Of a stretch of 64,000 nucleotides of DNA, positions 23,177-31,908 are shown piece by piece. The notes beneath the pieces are model-generated. The model ran no database searches and was not told the origin of the DNA. It saw only the letters and a program-made list of their open reading frames with translations. Every line of letters starts with the position of its first letter. Position 1 is the stretch's first letter. The stretch is from Microbacterium sp. UFMG61 (GTDB lineage: Bacteria; Actinomycetota; Actinomycetes; Actinomycetales; Microbacteriaceae): assembly GCF_015354505.1 (NCBI RefSeq), contig NZ_JACAFP010000001.1:276117-340116 (forward strand). Reading direction: 5' to 3'. A program made the position numbers and the translations under genes.

Positions 23177-24466
23177 ATGACCGAGACTCCCCGCACGCGC
23201 GAGACGCGCCCCGCCACGGCACCCGCGTCGTCCCGTTCGGGGGCGGTCCGATCCACCGGCACGCCCCAGGTGCGTCCGGCGACCGAGGGCTGGACCCAGC
23301 AGAAGGATGCCGAGGGGCGGCCGCTGCTGCAGTTCGCGAGCCCCAAGCGCGGCAAGCCGCCGGTGCACCTCGCCGACCTGACCCCGGCCGAGCGCGTCGA
23401 GAAGGTCAAGGAGCTCGGCCTGCCCGGATTCCGCGCGAAGCAGCTCTCGACCCACTACTTCCGCCACTACACGTCTGATGCCGCCGAGATGACCGATCTT
23501 CCGGCCGACACCCGCGAGCAGCTCGTCGCCGGCATGCTGCCGCCGCTGCTCACCGAGGTGCGACGCCTCGAGACCGACCGCGGTGACACGATCAAGTTCC
23601 TGTGGCGTCTGCACGACGGTGCCCTGGTCGAGTCGGTGCTCATGCGCTACCCCGGCCGCATCACCCTGTGCGTCTCGTCGCAGGCGGGATGCGGCATGAA
23701 CTGCCCGTTCTGCGCCACCGGTCAGGCGGGTCTCACGCGCAACATGTCGACCGCCGAGATCATCGAGCAGATCGTCCGGGCCAACCGCCTGATCGCCGAG
23801 GGCGGCCTCGGCGGCAAGAAGGCCGACGACCACTCGATGGAGCGCGTGTCGAACATCGTCTTCATGGGCATGGGTGAGCCGCTCGCCAACTACAAGCGCG
23901 TGATGGACGCGGTGCGCTCGATGGTCGCCCCGCAGCCCGACGGCCTCGGCATGAGCGCCCGCGGCATCACGGTGTCGACGGTCGGACTCGTGCCGGCGAT
24001 CAAGAAGCTCGCCGACGAGGGCATCCCCGTGACCTTCGCCCTGTCGCTGCACGCTCCGGACGACCACCTGCGCGACGAGCTCATTCCGGTGAACTCGCGC
24101 TGGAAGGTCGACGAGGCGCTCGACGCCGCCTACGACTACTACGCCAAGACCGGCCGCCGAGTCTCGATCGAGTATGCCCTGATCAAGGACATGAACGATC
24201 ACGCCTGGCGTGCCGACCTGCTCGCCGACAAGCTCAACGAGCGCGGTCGTGGCTGGGTGCACGTCAACCCGATCCCGCTGAACCCGACACCCGGCTCGAT
24301 CTGGACCTCGTCGGAGCCCGCGGTGCAGAACGAGTTCGTGCGTCGGCTCAATGACGCCGGCATCCCGACGACCCTCCGCGACACCCGCGGCAAGGAGATC
24401 GACGGAGCGTGCGGTCAGCTCGTCGCGACGACCGAAGACGAGGCTGCTTCCGCCGCGATGGCCTGA
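23177..24466 (+). CDS. rlmN: 23S rRNA (adenine2503-C2)-methyltransferase RlmN
   Basis: 429 residues. Radical-SAM cluster CGMNCPFC with Cys172, Cys176 and Cys179. The two methyl-transfer cysteines are also present: Cys165 in TLCVSSQ and Cys412 in DGACGQL. SAM-binding GMGEPLANY and the LHAPDD and [11 protein letters not shown] segments are typical. It methylates A2503 of 23S rRNA and A37 of some tRNAs. An N-terminal extension of ~40 residues is typical of actinobacteria. The ATG follows TACCCT by 6 nt, indicating a leaderless message. Its last 52 bp overlap the convergent oxidoreductase gene. Confidence 0.95.
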   Translation: MTETPRTRETRPATAPASSRSGAVRSTGTPQVRPATEGWTQQKDAEGRPLLQFASPKRGKPPVHLADLTPAERVEKVKELGLPGFRAKQLSTHYFRHYTSDAAEMTDLPADTREQLVAGMLPPLLTEVRRLETDRGDTIKFLWRLHDGALVESVLMRYPGRITLCVSSQAGCGMNCPFCATGQAGLTRNMSTAEIIEQIVRANRLIAEGGLGGKKADDHSMERVSNIVFMGMGEPLANYKRVMDAVRSMVAPQPDGLGMSARGITVSTVGLVPAIKKLADEGIPVTFALSLHAPDDHLRDELIPVNSRWKVDEALDAAYDYYAKTGRRVSIEYALIKDMNDHAWRADLLADKLNERGRGWVHVNPIPLNPTPGSIWTSSEPAVQNEFVRRLNDAGIPTTLRDTRGKEIDGACGQLVATTEDEAASAAMA

Positions 24467-25056
24467 GGCCCGCTGGCGCTGTTCGCGCGATCGCGGATGC
24501 CGTCTCGGCGCCCGAGGGACTCGGCGCGCGCCAGCCAGGACTCGATGCGCGCGGGGCTGGCGTCCTTGACGCCGAGCATCCGTGTGGTGCGCACCGAGCG
24601 GATGCCGCAGAAGCGCATCGTTCCGCGTGCGACCTGGGTCTGCGCGGGCAGGCCGGTGAACGGCGTCAGGAACCACGGGGTGTCTGCGAGAAGGAACAGG
24701 CGACCGTTTCGCGCGGGCAGCAGCCCCTCGGGCAGGCCGAGTGTCGAGTAGCGGTACTCCTGCTGCGGCAGAAGCGCCCGGTCGAAGAACCCCTTGAGCA
24801 GTGCGGGCACCGATCCCCACCAGAGCGGCGTGAACACCACGACCGTCTGCGCCTCGGCCAGCGCGCGCTTGGCGTCGACGAGGTCGGGCTCGAGCTGCAT
24901 GCGCTCGCGGTAGCCGAAGCGCAGCGACGGATCGAAGTCGAGATCGCGCAGGGCGAGGATGCGGGCGTCGCCGTGAGCAGCCGCGTAGCGCCGAGCGAGT
25001 TCGGCGGTGAGGGACCGGGCGTCGGGGTGACCGTCGATGATCAGTGCAGTGGACAT
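24415..25056 (-). CDS. NAD(P)H-dependent oxidoreductase, flavodoxin-like fold
   Basis: 213 residues. The start [25 protein letters not shown] carries the FMN-phosphate loop of the NQO1/MdaB/KefF family. [23 protein letters not shown] is the conserved FMN/active-site segment, and [21 protein letters not shown] fits as well. Likely reduces quinones or electrophiles. TAGGAG precedes the ATG at 25056. Divergent from a TetR gene across a symmetric operator, so probably TetR-repressed. The 3' end runs 52 bp into rlmN on the opposite strand. Confidence 0.88.
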   Translation of the reverse strand: MSTALIIDGHPDARSLTAELARRYAAAHGDARILALRDLDFDPSLRFGYRERMQLEPDLVDAKRALAEAQTVVVFTPLWWGSVPALLKGFFDRALLPQQEYRYSTLGLPEGLLPARNGRLFLLADTPWFLTPFTGLPAQTQVARGTMRFCGIRSVRTTRMLGVKDASPARIESWLARAESLGRRDGIRDRANSASGPQAIAAEAASSSVVATS

Positions 25057-25069
25057 GCGGGCTCCTATG

Positions 25070-25102
25070 TTGACAGTGTCAAGCAATGGTGGACACTGTC
25101 AA
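25070..25102. promoter_or_regulatory. TetR-type operator between oxidoreductase and regulator
   Basis: TTGACAGTGTC and its exact complement GACACTGTCAA are separated by 11 bp. The left half itself forms the palindrome TTGACA-G-TGTCAA. Both arms contain TTGACA, so a bound repressor would cover -35 elements in both directions. Confidence 0.75.
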
Positions 25103-25113
25103 GATAGGCAACA

Positions 25114-25692
25114 ATGTTGCTTGTGTCAAGTTCTCGATCCGGCTATCACCACGGCGATCTCGCGCATGCGCTCGAGGCCGCGGCGATGCAGCTGCTGGTC
25201 GACAAGCCGGCCGGGGAGATCAGCCTCCGCGAGGTCGCGCGTGCCGCGGATGTGAGTCACAACGCGCCGTATCACCACTTCTCCGACCGGCGAGGTCTGC
25301 TCAAGGTGCTCGCCGAGCGCAGCATGGCCGACCTCGTCGCCGCGGTGCGCGCCGCGATCGAGGCGGGACCCGACCCGCGATCCGCCGCGATCGAGGGCGG
25401 TGCGGCGTACATCCGGTTCGCGGTCGAGCATCCGCACGGCTTCGATGTGATCTACGACCCGACCGTCTGCATCCCCGGGGAGCCGAGCGAGACCATGGCC
25501 CCGCTGATCGCCGAGCTCGAAGAGCTTCTCGGGGCCGCCATATCCGCCGCCGGCCTCGAGGGAGAGAGCGGCTTCACCGGAGCCTGGGGGCTCGTGCACG
25601 GCCTCGGCACTCTGTGTGCGGCAGGGCACTTCACGCTCGACGACGCGCTCGCCGCGAGCGCCGAGGCGCTCGGTCGCATGCTGCCTCACTGA
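25114..25692 (+). CDS. TetR/AcrR-family regulator
   Basis: 192 residues. HTH at about 12-55 (GYHHGDLAHALEAAAMQLL, EISLREVARAADVSHNAPYHHFSDRRGLLKVLAE), then a helical ligand domain. The divergent oxidoreductase and the palindromic operator suggest local auto- and cross-regulation by a toxic electrophile or quinone. The ATG at 25114 has no clear ribosome site; initiation near the TSS is likely. Confidence 0.88.
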   Translation: MLLVSSSRSGYHHGDLAHALEAAAMQLLVDKPAGEISLREVARAADVSHNAPYHHFSDRRGLLKVLAERSMADLVAAVRAAIEAGPDPRSAAIEGGAAYIRFAVEHPHGFDVIYDPTVCIPGEPSETMAPLIAELEELLGAAISAAGLEGESGFTGAWGLVHGLGTLCAAGHFTLDDALAASAEALGRMLPH

Positions 25693-25769
25693 CTCCTCTG
25701 ATCGTCGCAGCGGCGGAAACACAGGGTTCGTGCACGTTTTCCACAGGCGACGTTTCGTAGATTGTCGGG

Positions 25770-27407
25770 ATGCCCTATTCTGCCCACCGCCCCGGACGGT
25801 TCGATTCCCAGGGTCGGATCATCCTCGACAGCGACCCGAACGCTGACACGGATGACCTCGACTTCCTGCGGGAGTACGAGCCCACCGGCGCCGATCTGCA
25901 GGCGCCCGCGCCTGCCGACCGGACGCCCGTGACCGCACCGGATGCAGAGCAGGATGCCGCAGCATCCGCCGCTCCCGCCCCGACGCGCGAGCCCACGCCT
26001 CGCCGCCAGCCGCGCGAGAGGAAGCCGCGGGTGCCCGGTTCGCGTCTGCGTCAGCTCGCGATCCTGGGTGGGGCGGAGGGTGAGATCCTCGACCGGGTGC
26101 CCGGCGAGACCCCGCGCTTCGTGCAGATGTTCTTCGTGCTCGCGGGTACCGCGCTGGTCTCGGCGATCTCGATGCTGTTCGCGCTGACCACCGGCGTGCA
26201 GGCCGCGATCTGGCTCGCCGTGCCGCTCGCGATCGTGTGGGCGCTGATCATCTTCAACCTCGACCGCTTCCTCACGTCGACCATGACGTCGACGCGCAAC
26301 GTCTGGAAGCTGATCGGTCTCGCCATTCCCCGAGTCGTCATGGCCGCGATCATCGGCTTCGTCGTCGCCGAGCCGCTCGTGCTGCAGATCTTCCACAACG
26401 ACATCGCCCGCGAGGTCGCCTCGACCAACATCACGCAGGCGCAGGCCGATCAGGATGCGCTCGAGACCGGCCCCGAGAAGAAGGCGCTCGACGCGGCATC
26501 CGACCGTGTCGCCGCCCTCGAGAACCAGGCGGCCACAGGTGTGGTCGCCGGCACCGACTCGTCGTCGGCCAGTGAGTCGGCCGCGCAGGCGACCGTCGAC
26601 GACCTCACGACCAAGATGACCGACCAGCAGGCGGTCATCGACCAGGCGCGCATCCTCTACCAGTGCGAGCTCACCGGAGAGGGCGCGGGCACGGTTCCCG
26701 GCTGCACCGGCGTGAACGGCGAGGGGGCGAGCTCGGATGCCGCGCAGGCCCAGCTCGCCGAAGCGCAGCAGACGTACGACGAGCTCGCTGCACAGCTGCG
26801 CACCGCGAATGAGGAGCTCGCCGCGGCCGGTACCGCCGCGAAGGAGAACACCAGCACCTCCGAGGCGCAGAACCGCGAAGAGGCGAAGTCGCAGCTGCCC
26901 GCCGCACGCGACAGCTACGACACGGCGCTCGCCGCCTACAACGCGCGGGCCGAGTCCGTGGCTTCCGGCAATGCGGGTGCGATCGGACTGCTGAGCCAGA
27001 TCAGCGGCCTGAACAGGCTCAGCGAGAAGGAGCCCACGATCCTGTGGGCGCACATCCTGATCGCCGCGCTGTTCTTCATGATCGAGCTGCTGCCGGTGCT
27101 GGTGAAGGTGCTCACGTCGTACGGCGATCCGTCGCTGTATGAGAAGGCCCTGGCGATCCGCAAGCAGGTCGCGCTCGACAAGGTGACCGCCGAAGGATTC
27201 CGCGACCGCGCGGCGATCGTGAACGAACAGTCGCAGGGCATCCAGGCGGATGCCTCACCAGCCGAGCCGCAGACCCGTGCCGAGCGCAGGGCGGACGAGC
27301 AGGCGGCGCGGGAGCGCGCGCAGGCCGAGGAGCGCGAGCTCGCCGAGAAGCGCGCGCAGGCGCAGACGCTCGAGGAGCAGGAGCAGCTGGTCGAGCCCCG
27401 CGTCTGA
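25770..27407 (+). CDS. DUF4407 domain membrane protein
   Basis: 545 residues: a Pro/Ala-rich cytoplasmic head (1-90), paired TM helices (VQMFFVLAGTALVSAISML, AIWLAVPLAIVWALIIFNLDRF), a third TM (VVMAAIIGFVVAEPLVLQIF), a ~230-residue coiled-coil-like region, a final TM (ILIAALFFMIELLPVLVKVL) and a charged Glu/Arg-rich tail. The layout matches DUF4407, a family of unknown function with a long extracytoplasmic helical domain. TAGATT lies 6 nt before the ATG, so it is leaderless. No obvious functional neighbour. Confidence 0.85.
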   Translation: MPYSAHRPGRFDSQGRIILDSDPNADTDDLDFLREYEPTGADLQAPAPADRTPVTAPDAEQDAAASAAPAPTREPTPRRQPRERKPRVPGSRLRQLAILGGAEGEILDRVPGETPRFVQMFFVLAGTALVSAISMLFALTTGVQAAIWLAVPLAIVWALIIFNLDRFLTSTMTSTRNVWKLIGLAIPRVVMAAIIGFVVAEPLVLQIFHNDIAREVASTNITQAQADQDALETGPEKKALDAASDRVAALENQAATGVVAGTDSSSASESAAQATVDDLTTKMTDQQAVIDQARILYQCELTGEGAGTVPGCTGVNGEGASSDAAQAQLAEAQQTYDELAAQLRTANEELAAAGTAAKENTSTSEAQNREEAKSQLPAARDSYDTALAAYNARAESVASGNAGAIGLLSQISGLNRLSEKEPTILWAHILIAALFFMIELLPVLVKVLTSYGDPSLYEKALAIRKQVALDKVTAEGFRDRAAIVNEQSQGIQADASPAEPQTRAERRADEQAARERAQAEERELAEKRAQAQTLEEQEQLVEPRV

Positions 27408-27477
27408 GCTCCCGTGGTTCTGAGACCGGTCACGGGGATCCGGGCCCGACGTCCGTGGCGGCCGGTAGCGTGGTGGC

Positions 27478-28491
27478 ATGGTCAACTATCGCTATCTCGG
27501 CAACAGCGGTCTCAAGGTCTCTGAGATCACCTACGGCAACTGGGTCACCCACGCTTCACAGGTCGGCGACGACGCCGCCGTCAAGACCGTCCACGCGGCG
27601 CTCGACGCGGGCATCACCACGTTCGACACCGCCGACACCTACGCCAACACGGCGGCCGAGGTCGTGCTCGGCAAGGCGCTCGAGGGTCAGCGTCGCGAGA
27701 GCCTCGAGATCTTCACGAAGGTGTACTTCCCGACCGGCCCCAAGGGGCCGAACGACACCGGGCTCAGCCGCAAGCACATCCTCGAATCCATCAACGGCTC
27801 GCTGACGCGCCTCGGCACCGACTACGTCGACCTCTACCAGGCGCACCGCTTCGACCACGAGACCCCGCTGGAGGAGACGTTCCAGGCGTTCGCCGACGTC
27901 GTGCGTCAGGGCAAGGCGCTCTACATCGGCGTCTCGGAGTGGACGGCCGAGCAGCTGCGCGAGGGCCACGCGCTCGCGAAGCAGCTCGGTGTGCAGCTCA
28001 TCTCGAATCAGCCGCAGTACTCGATGCTGCACCGCGTGATCGAGGGCAAGGTCGTCCCCGCCTCCGAAGAGCTCGGCATCTCGCAGATCGTCTGGTCGCC
28101 GATGGCGCAGGGTGTGCTCTCGGGCAAGTACCTGCCCGGCCAGCCGGTTCCGGCCGGATCCCGCGCGACCGACCCGCACAGCGGAGCGGACTTCATCAAG
28201 AGCTTCCTGCAGGACGACATCCTCACCGCCGTGCAGAACCTGAAGCCGATCGCCGAGGAGGCGGGTCTGTCGATGCCGCAGCTCGCGATCGCCTGGGTGC
28301 TGCAGAACAAGAACGTCGCGGCAGCACTGGTCGGAGCCTCGCGTCCCGAGCAGCTCGCCGACACGGTCAAGGCCTCGGGCGTGACGCTCGACGCCGACAC
28401 GCTCGCCGCGATCGACACTGCCCTGGGCGATGCGGTCAACCGCGACGCCCAGGCCACGTACTCGGTGTCGCCGAAGGCCCGCCTGGTCTGA
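27478..28491 (+). CDS. Aldo/keto reductase, potassium-channel beta-like group
   Basis: 337 residues. AKR tetrad context: TFDTADTYANTAAE (Asp, Tyr), IFTKVYF (Lys) and LYQAHRFDHETP (His). The start MVNYRYLGNSGLKVSEITYGNW and the C-terminal cofactor segment GASRPEQLADTVKAS are typical. Members reduce aldehydes with NADPH; the substrate is unknown. TAGCGT lies 6 nt before the ATG. Confidence 0.88.
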   Translation: MVNYRYLGNSGLKVSEITYGNWVTHASQVGDDAAVKTVHAALDAGITTFDTADTYANTAAEVVLGKALEGQRRESLEIFTKVYFPTGPKGPNDTGLSRKHILESINGSLTRLGTDYVDLYQAHRFDHETPLEETFQAFADVVRQGKALYIGVSEWTAEQLREGHALAKQLGVQLISNQPQYSMLHRVIEGKVVPASEELGISQIVWSPMAQGVLSGKYLPGQPVPAGSRATDPHSGADFIKSFLQDDILTAVQNLKPIAEEAGLSMPQLAIAWVLQNKNVAAALVGASRPEQLADTVKASGVTLDADTLAAIDTALGDAVNRDAQATYSVSPKARLV

Positions 28492-28499
28492 CATCCCGC

Positions 28500-28542
28500 A
28501 CGACGAAGGCCGCCACTCTCCTCGAGTGGCGGCCTTCGTCGT
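28500..28542. terminator. 19-bp hairpin terminator
   Basis: A perfect 19-bp inverted repeat (ACGACGAAGGCCGCCACTC and its complement) with a 5-nt loop, 9 nt after the AKR stop. Confidence 0.9.
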
Positions 28543-28557
28543 GGTGGCGCCCGGCGC

Positions 28558-28616
28558 TTCGAATCGCGCACTGTGCAGTTCTTCCGGGTGGATTTCTGCA
28601 CAGTGCGCGATTCGAA
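28558..28616. repeat. Palindromic intergenic element, copy 2
   Basis: Arms of 21 bp, perfectly complementary (28558-28578 and 28596-28616, starting TTCGAATCGCGCACTG), with a 17-nt loop. It sits between convergent gene ends. Same family as copies at 19397 and 51521. Confidence 0.9.
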
Positions 28617-28619
28617 AGG

Positions 28620-29537
28620 CTATTCCTTGACGGCTCCGGCGGTGAGGCCCTGCACGATCCAGCGGCTCGCGAGAGCGAACATCACCATGGTCGGCAGGAT
28701 CGTCAGCACGGCTGCGGCGCTCATCGAGCCCCAGTCGATGTTGAACGTCGAGATGAAGCCGTTCAGCGCCGACGGCACCGTGCGGTTCTCATCCGTGTTC
28801 ATCAGCACGACCGACAGGAACAGCTCGTTCCAGCAGTTGACGAAGTTGAAGATGAACGCCGCGATGATGCCCGGGGTCATCACCGGCACGAGCACCCGGA
28901 ACAGCGCACCGAAGCGCGAGCATCCGTCGATCATGGCCGCCTCTTCGAGCGCATCGGGCACGTTCTCGAAGAATCCGCGGAGCATGACCGTGGAGAACGG
29001 GATGCAGATCGCGATGTAGACCAGGATGAGGCCGGGCTTGGTGTCGACCAGACCGAGATCGGTCATCATCGAGTACAGCGGACCGAGCGCGATGAACGCG
29101 GGGATCATCTGCGTCAGCAGGAACGCGACCAGCACGGTGCCCTTGCCCCGGAACTCGAAGCGGGCGATCACGTAGGCGCTCAGCAGGGCGATCAGCGTCG
29201 CCACCGCGCCGGCGATGAGCGCCACCAGAGCCGAGTTGCCGAGGAACACCCCGAACGAGCTCTGCTGGAACAGGCTGACGTAGTTGTCGAACGAGGGCTC
29301 GCTGGGCCAGTACTCGATCGGGAACGAGTTGATCGTGCCGGGCGACTTGAACGACGTCAGCGCGATCCAGTACAGCGGGAACAGCGTGATGACGAGCCAG
29401 AGCCCGAGTCCGACCACGCGCGCCACGCCGCCTGCCGACAGCTTTCGACGCGTCGTGCGTGGGGTCTTGTGCGCCTCGGGGACGGTGATCTGCCTGGTCT
29501 CGGTGATGGTCGTGCCGGTGGGCGTCATGATGGTCAT
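28620..29537 (-). CDS. Sugar ABC transporter permease (MalG type)
   Basis: 305 residues, six TM helices and the EAA loop ENVPDALEEAAMIDGCSRFGAL, which docks the ATPase. The ATG at 29537 overlaps the stop of the partner permease (ATGA). The importer has no ATPase gene here; CUT1 systems in actinobacteria often share one MsiK-type ATPase. The 5' reading frame extension to 29660 is a shadow of the upstream gene. Confidence 0.92.
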   Translation of the reverse strand: MTIMTPTGTTITETRQITVPEAHKTPRTTRRKLSAGGVARVVGLGLWLVITLFPLYWIALTSFKSPGTINSFPIEYWPSEPSFDNYVSLFQQSSFGVFLGNSALVALIAGAVATLIALLSAYVIARFEFRGKGTVLVAFLLTQMIPAFIALGPLYSMMTDLGLVDTKPGLILVYIAICIPFSTVMLRGFFENVPDALEEAAMIDGCSRFGALFRVLVPVMTPGIIAAFIFNFVNCWNELFLSVVLMNTDENRTVPSALNGFISTFNIDWGSMSAAAVLTILPTMVMFALASRWIVQGLTAGAVKE

Positions 29538-30484
29538 CGCTGGACCCTCCGCATCGCCATGAGGTAGAACGCGCAGAACACGAACAGGAACGCGACGACG
29601 ATGAGTCCGATCGCGCTCGCGATGCCGTAGTTGCCCTGCTGGGTGTAGTTGATCATCCACGTCGTGATGATGTGCGTCTGGTTCGCCGGTCCGCCGTTCG
29701 TCATCGCGTAGATGATGTCGGGGAAGTTGAAGATCCAGATGATGCGCAGCAGGATCGTCAGCAGCAGCGTCATCGAGATGTACGGGATGATGATCGAGAA
29801 CAGCTGGCGCGCCTTGCCGGCACCGTCGAGGCTCGCGGCTTCGAGCATCTCGTCAGGCACCGACTGGAGTGCCGCGAGGATCATGATCGCGAAGAACGTC
29901 ACGCCGTACCAGACGTTGGCGACGATGACCGCGAACATCGCGAGCTTCGGGTCGGCCAGCCAGGGCAGTGGGGCGTCGATGAGACCGGCCTTCATGAGCA
30001 GGTCGTTCACGACGCCGAACTCGGCGTTGAACATCCAGCGGAACAGCATCCCGATCAGGAATCCCGACACCGCCCAGGGGAAGAACACGAGGGCCTGGTA
30101 GAGGCCGCGGAAGCGGAACCGCTTGCGCAGCGCCAGAGCGATCAGGAAGCCGATCACCAGCTGCGGCACGAGTGAGCCGACGACCCAGAGCACCGAGTTC
30201 CCCGCGACGATCGGGAAGGCCGGGTCCTGGAAGACGGCGACGAAGTTGCCGAACCCGACCCACGGAGTAGAGGTGAGGTCCCACAGGTTCCAGTCGTGGA
30301 AGGCCATGCGTGCGCCCTGCAGCATGGGCCAGTAAGTGAACCAGCACACGAACACGATCGCCGGGGCCATGAAGGCCAGCAGCGTCAGCGCGTGGCGGCC
30401 ACGGAAGGGGCGGCGCCGGCGGGAGGCCGGGGAGGCCCCGACGGCGGTGCCGCCGGAGCCCCCTTCGAGAGTGGTCCGGGTCAC
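29534..30484 (-). CDS. Sugar ABC transporter permease (MalF type)
   Basis: 316 residues: six TM helices after a basic cytoplasmic head, with the EAA loop SVPDEMLEAASLDGAGKARQL. GTG start 3 nt after the stop of the binding-protein gene. Partner of the permease at 28620. Confidence 0.92.
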   Translation of the reverse strand: MTRTTLEGGSGGTAVGASPASRRRRPFRGRHALTLLAFMAPAIVFVCWFTYWPMLQGARMAFHDWNLWDLTSTPWVGFGNFVAVFQDPAFPIVAGNSVLWVVGSLVPQLVIGFLIALALRKRFRFRGLYQALVFFPWAVSGFLIGMLFRWMFNAEFGVVNDLLMKAGLIDAPLPWLADPKLAMFAVIVANVWYGVTFFAIMILAALQSVPDEMLEAASLDGAGKARQLFSIIIPYISMTLLLTILLRIIWIFNFPDIIYAMTNGGPANQTHIITTWMINYTQQGNYGIASAIGLIVVAFLFVFCAFYLMAMRRVQR

Positions 30485-30487
30485 GGA

Positions 30488-31798
30488 TCAGCCCTTTTCC
30501 GCGGCGTACTTCTCGGTCCAGAAGGTGTCCCACGACTCGAGCAGCTCAGCGGTGCTCATGTTGCCCAGGAGCACGTTCTGCACGTCCTGGTCGGACTTCT
30601 GGATCCACTCGGTCCACCAGCTGACACCACGCGGCTGACGCACGTTGACGTAGGTCTCGGGGTCTTCGGTCATGGTGACGTAGCTCGTCCACGGGCCGGT
30701 CGAGTAGAACTCGTCGTCCGCGGCCTCCGAGATGATCGGTACGAGGCTGTTGGCCTGCGCGAACTCGGTCGCCGGCTCGGCCGACGAGAGGAACTCGACG
30801 AGCGTGACCGCGGCATCCTGGTGCTCGCTGGCCTCGGCGACACCCCAGCCGGCGACGGCCAGCGGCTGCGCGGCCTTGCCCGACGGGCCGACGAGCAGCG
30901 GAGCGGTGTCCCACTGGTCCTCGGTCAGCGACGAGTCCTGCACGGTCGCGATGACCTCGGGGTCCTGTAGCAGGAACGCGGTGGTGCCGTTCGTGAAGCC
31001 GGCGACCATCTCGGGGTAGCCCCACGAGACTGCCGAGGGCGGGGAGGCCTCCGTGAAGAGGTCGAAGTAGTCGTCGACGGCCTCCTGCGCCTCGGGGGCG
31101 GCGAAGATCGTCGAGCCGTCCTCCATGAGGAACGCGTCATCGACATCGAGGCCGTCGATCGTGTACGCCTCGATCGCCGCGACGACGTTGCTGTTGGCGT
31201 TCGCGCCGCCGCGGAAGGCGTAGCCGTAGATGTTGTTCGACGGGTCCTGGATGGCGCTGGCCTGCTCGAGCAGGTCCTTCCAGCTGTGCGGGGGTCCGTC
31301 GAAGCCGGCCTCCTCGACCAGGTCGGTGCGGTAGAACAGCGACAGGCCGTAGAAGCCGTAGGGAACGAAGTAGCTCTTGCCGTCGGCGGCGACCGATGCG
31401 GACTGCGCGTTGTCGGTCAGCGCATCCCAGCCGTCCCACTTCTCGAGGTCGCCCGAGATGTCGTGCAGCCAGCCGTTGTTCGCGAACGGGCCGACGGTGA
31501 TGTCGCGGACCTCGAGCACATCGACGCCCTTGCCCGACTGCAGCATCTGCTGGATCTTCTGATCGGCCTGCTCGGTGGGCGGCGAGACCAGCTTGACGGT
31601 GATGTCGGGGTTCTCCTTCTCGAAATCGTCGAGCAGGCCGCGGAGCAGTTCGGTGCGCGCAGGGTTGGTCAGGCTCTCGACCATCTGCAGGGTGACGGTG
31701 CCGTCGGAGGACGAGCTTCCTCCGGTGGAACAGCCGGTGAGTGCGAGAACGGCGACGGTGCCGATTCCTGCGGCGGTCGTCAAGATCTTGTTCTTCAC
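30488..31798 (-). CDS. Sugar ABC transporter solute-binding lipoprotein
   Basis: 436 residues. Signal peptide with lipobox LALTGC (about Cys22), then a type-1 solute-binding fold (FEKENPDITVKLVSPPTEQ, KGVDVLEVRDITVGPF). Aromatic residues (WDGW, SWWTEW) fit carbohydrate stacking. GTG start with GAGAGG 6 nt upstream. Located between the PLP enzyme gene and the permeases in one minus-strand operon. Ligand unknown. Confidence 0.9.
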   Translation of the reverse strand: MKNKILTTAAGIGTVAVLALTGCSTGGSSSSDGTVTLQMVESLTNPARTELLRGLLDDFEKENPDITVKLVSPPTEQADQKIQQMLQSGKGVDVLEVRDITVGPFANNGWLHDISGDLEKWDGWDALTDNAQSASVAADGKSYFVPYGFYGLSLFYRTDLVEEAGFDGPPHSWKDLLEQASAIQDPSNNIYGYAFRGGANANSNVVAAIEAYTIDGLDVDDAFLMEDGSTIFAAPEAQEAVDDYFDLFTEASPPSAVSWGYPEMVAGFTNGTTAFLLQDPEVIATVQDSSLTEDQWDTAPLLVGPSGKAAQPLAVAGWGVAEASEHQDAAVTLVEFLSSAEPATEFAQANSLVPIISEAADDEFYSTGPWTSYVTMTEDPETYVNVRQPRGVSWWTEWIQKSDQDVQNVLLGNMSTAELLESWDTFWTEKYAAEKG

Positions 31799-31908
31799 GG
31801 GGTGCCTCTCAATTGGTGATGGGTGGTTCGGGTTGTCGGGTCGGATCGGATCGGGTGTCGGGTGTGGGGTGTCAGGTGTTCGGTGCGGGGACGGGAAGAC
31901 GGATGCGG
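31799..31908. other. G/T-rich, imperfectly repeated spacer in an operon
   Basis: 110 bp separate the PLP enzyme gene from the binding-protein gene. From about 31818 to 31905 the plus strand is strongly G/T-rich, with degenerate TCGGGTGT units; on the transcribed strand the RNA would be C/A-rich and unstructured. No promoter is evident; it may be an mRNA processing or ribosome-access region. Confidence 0.45.
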
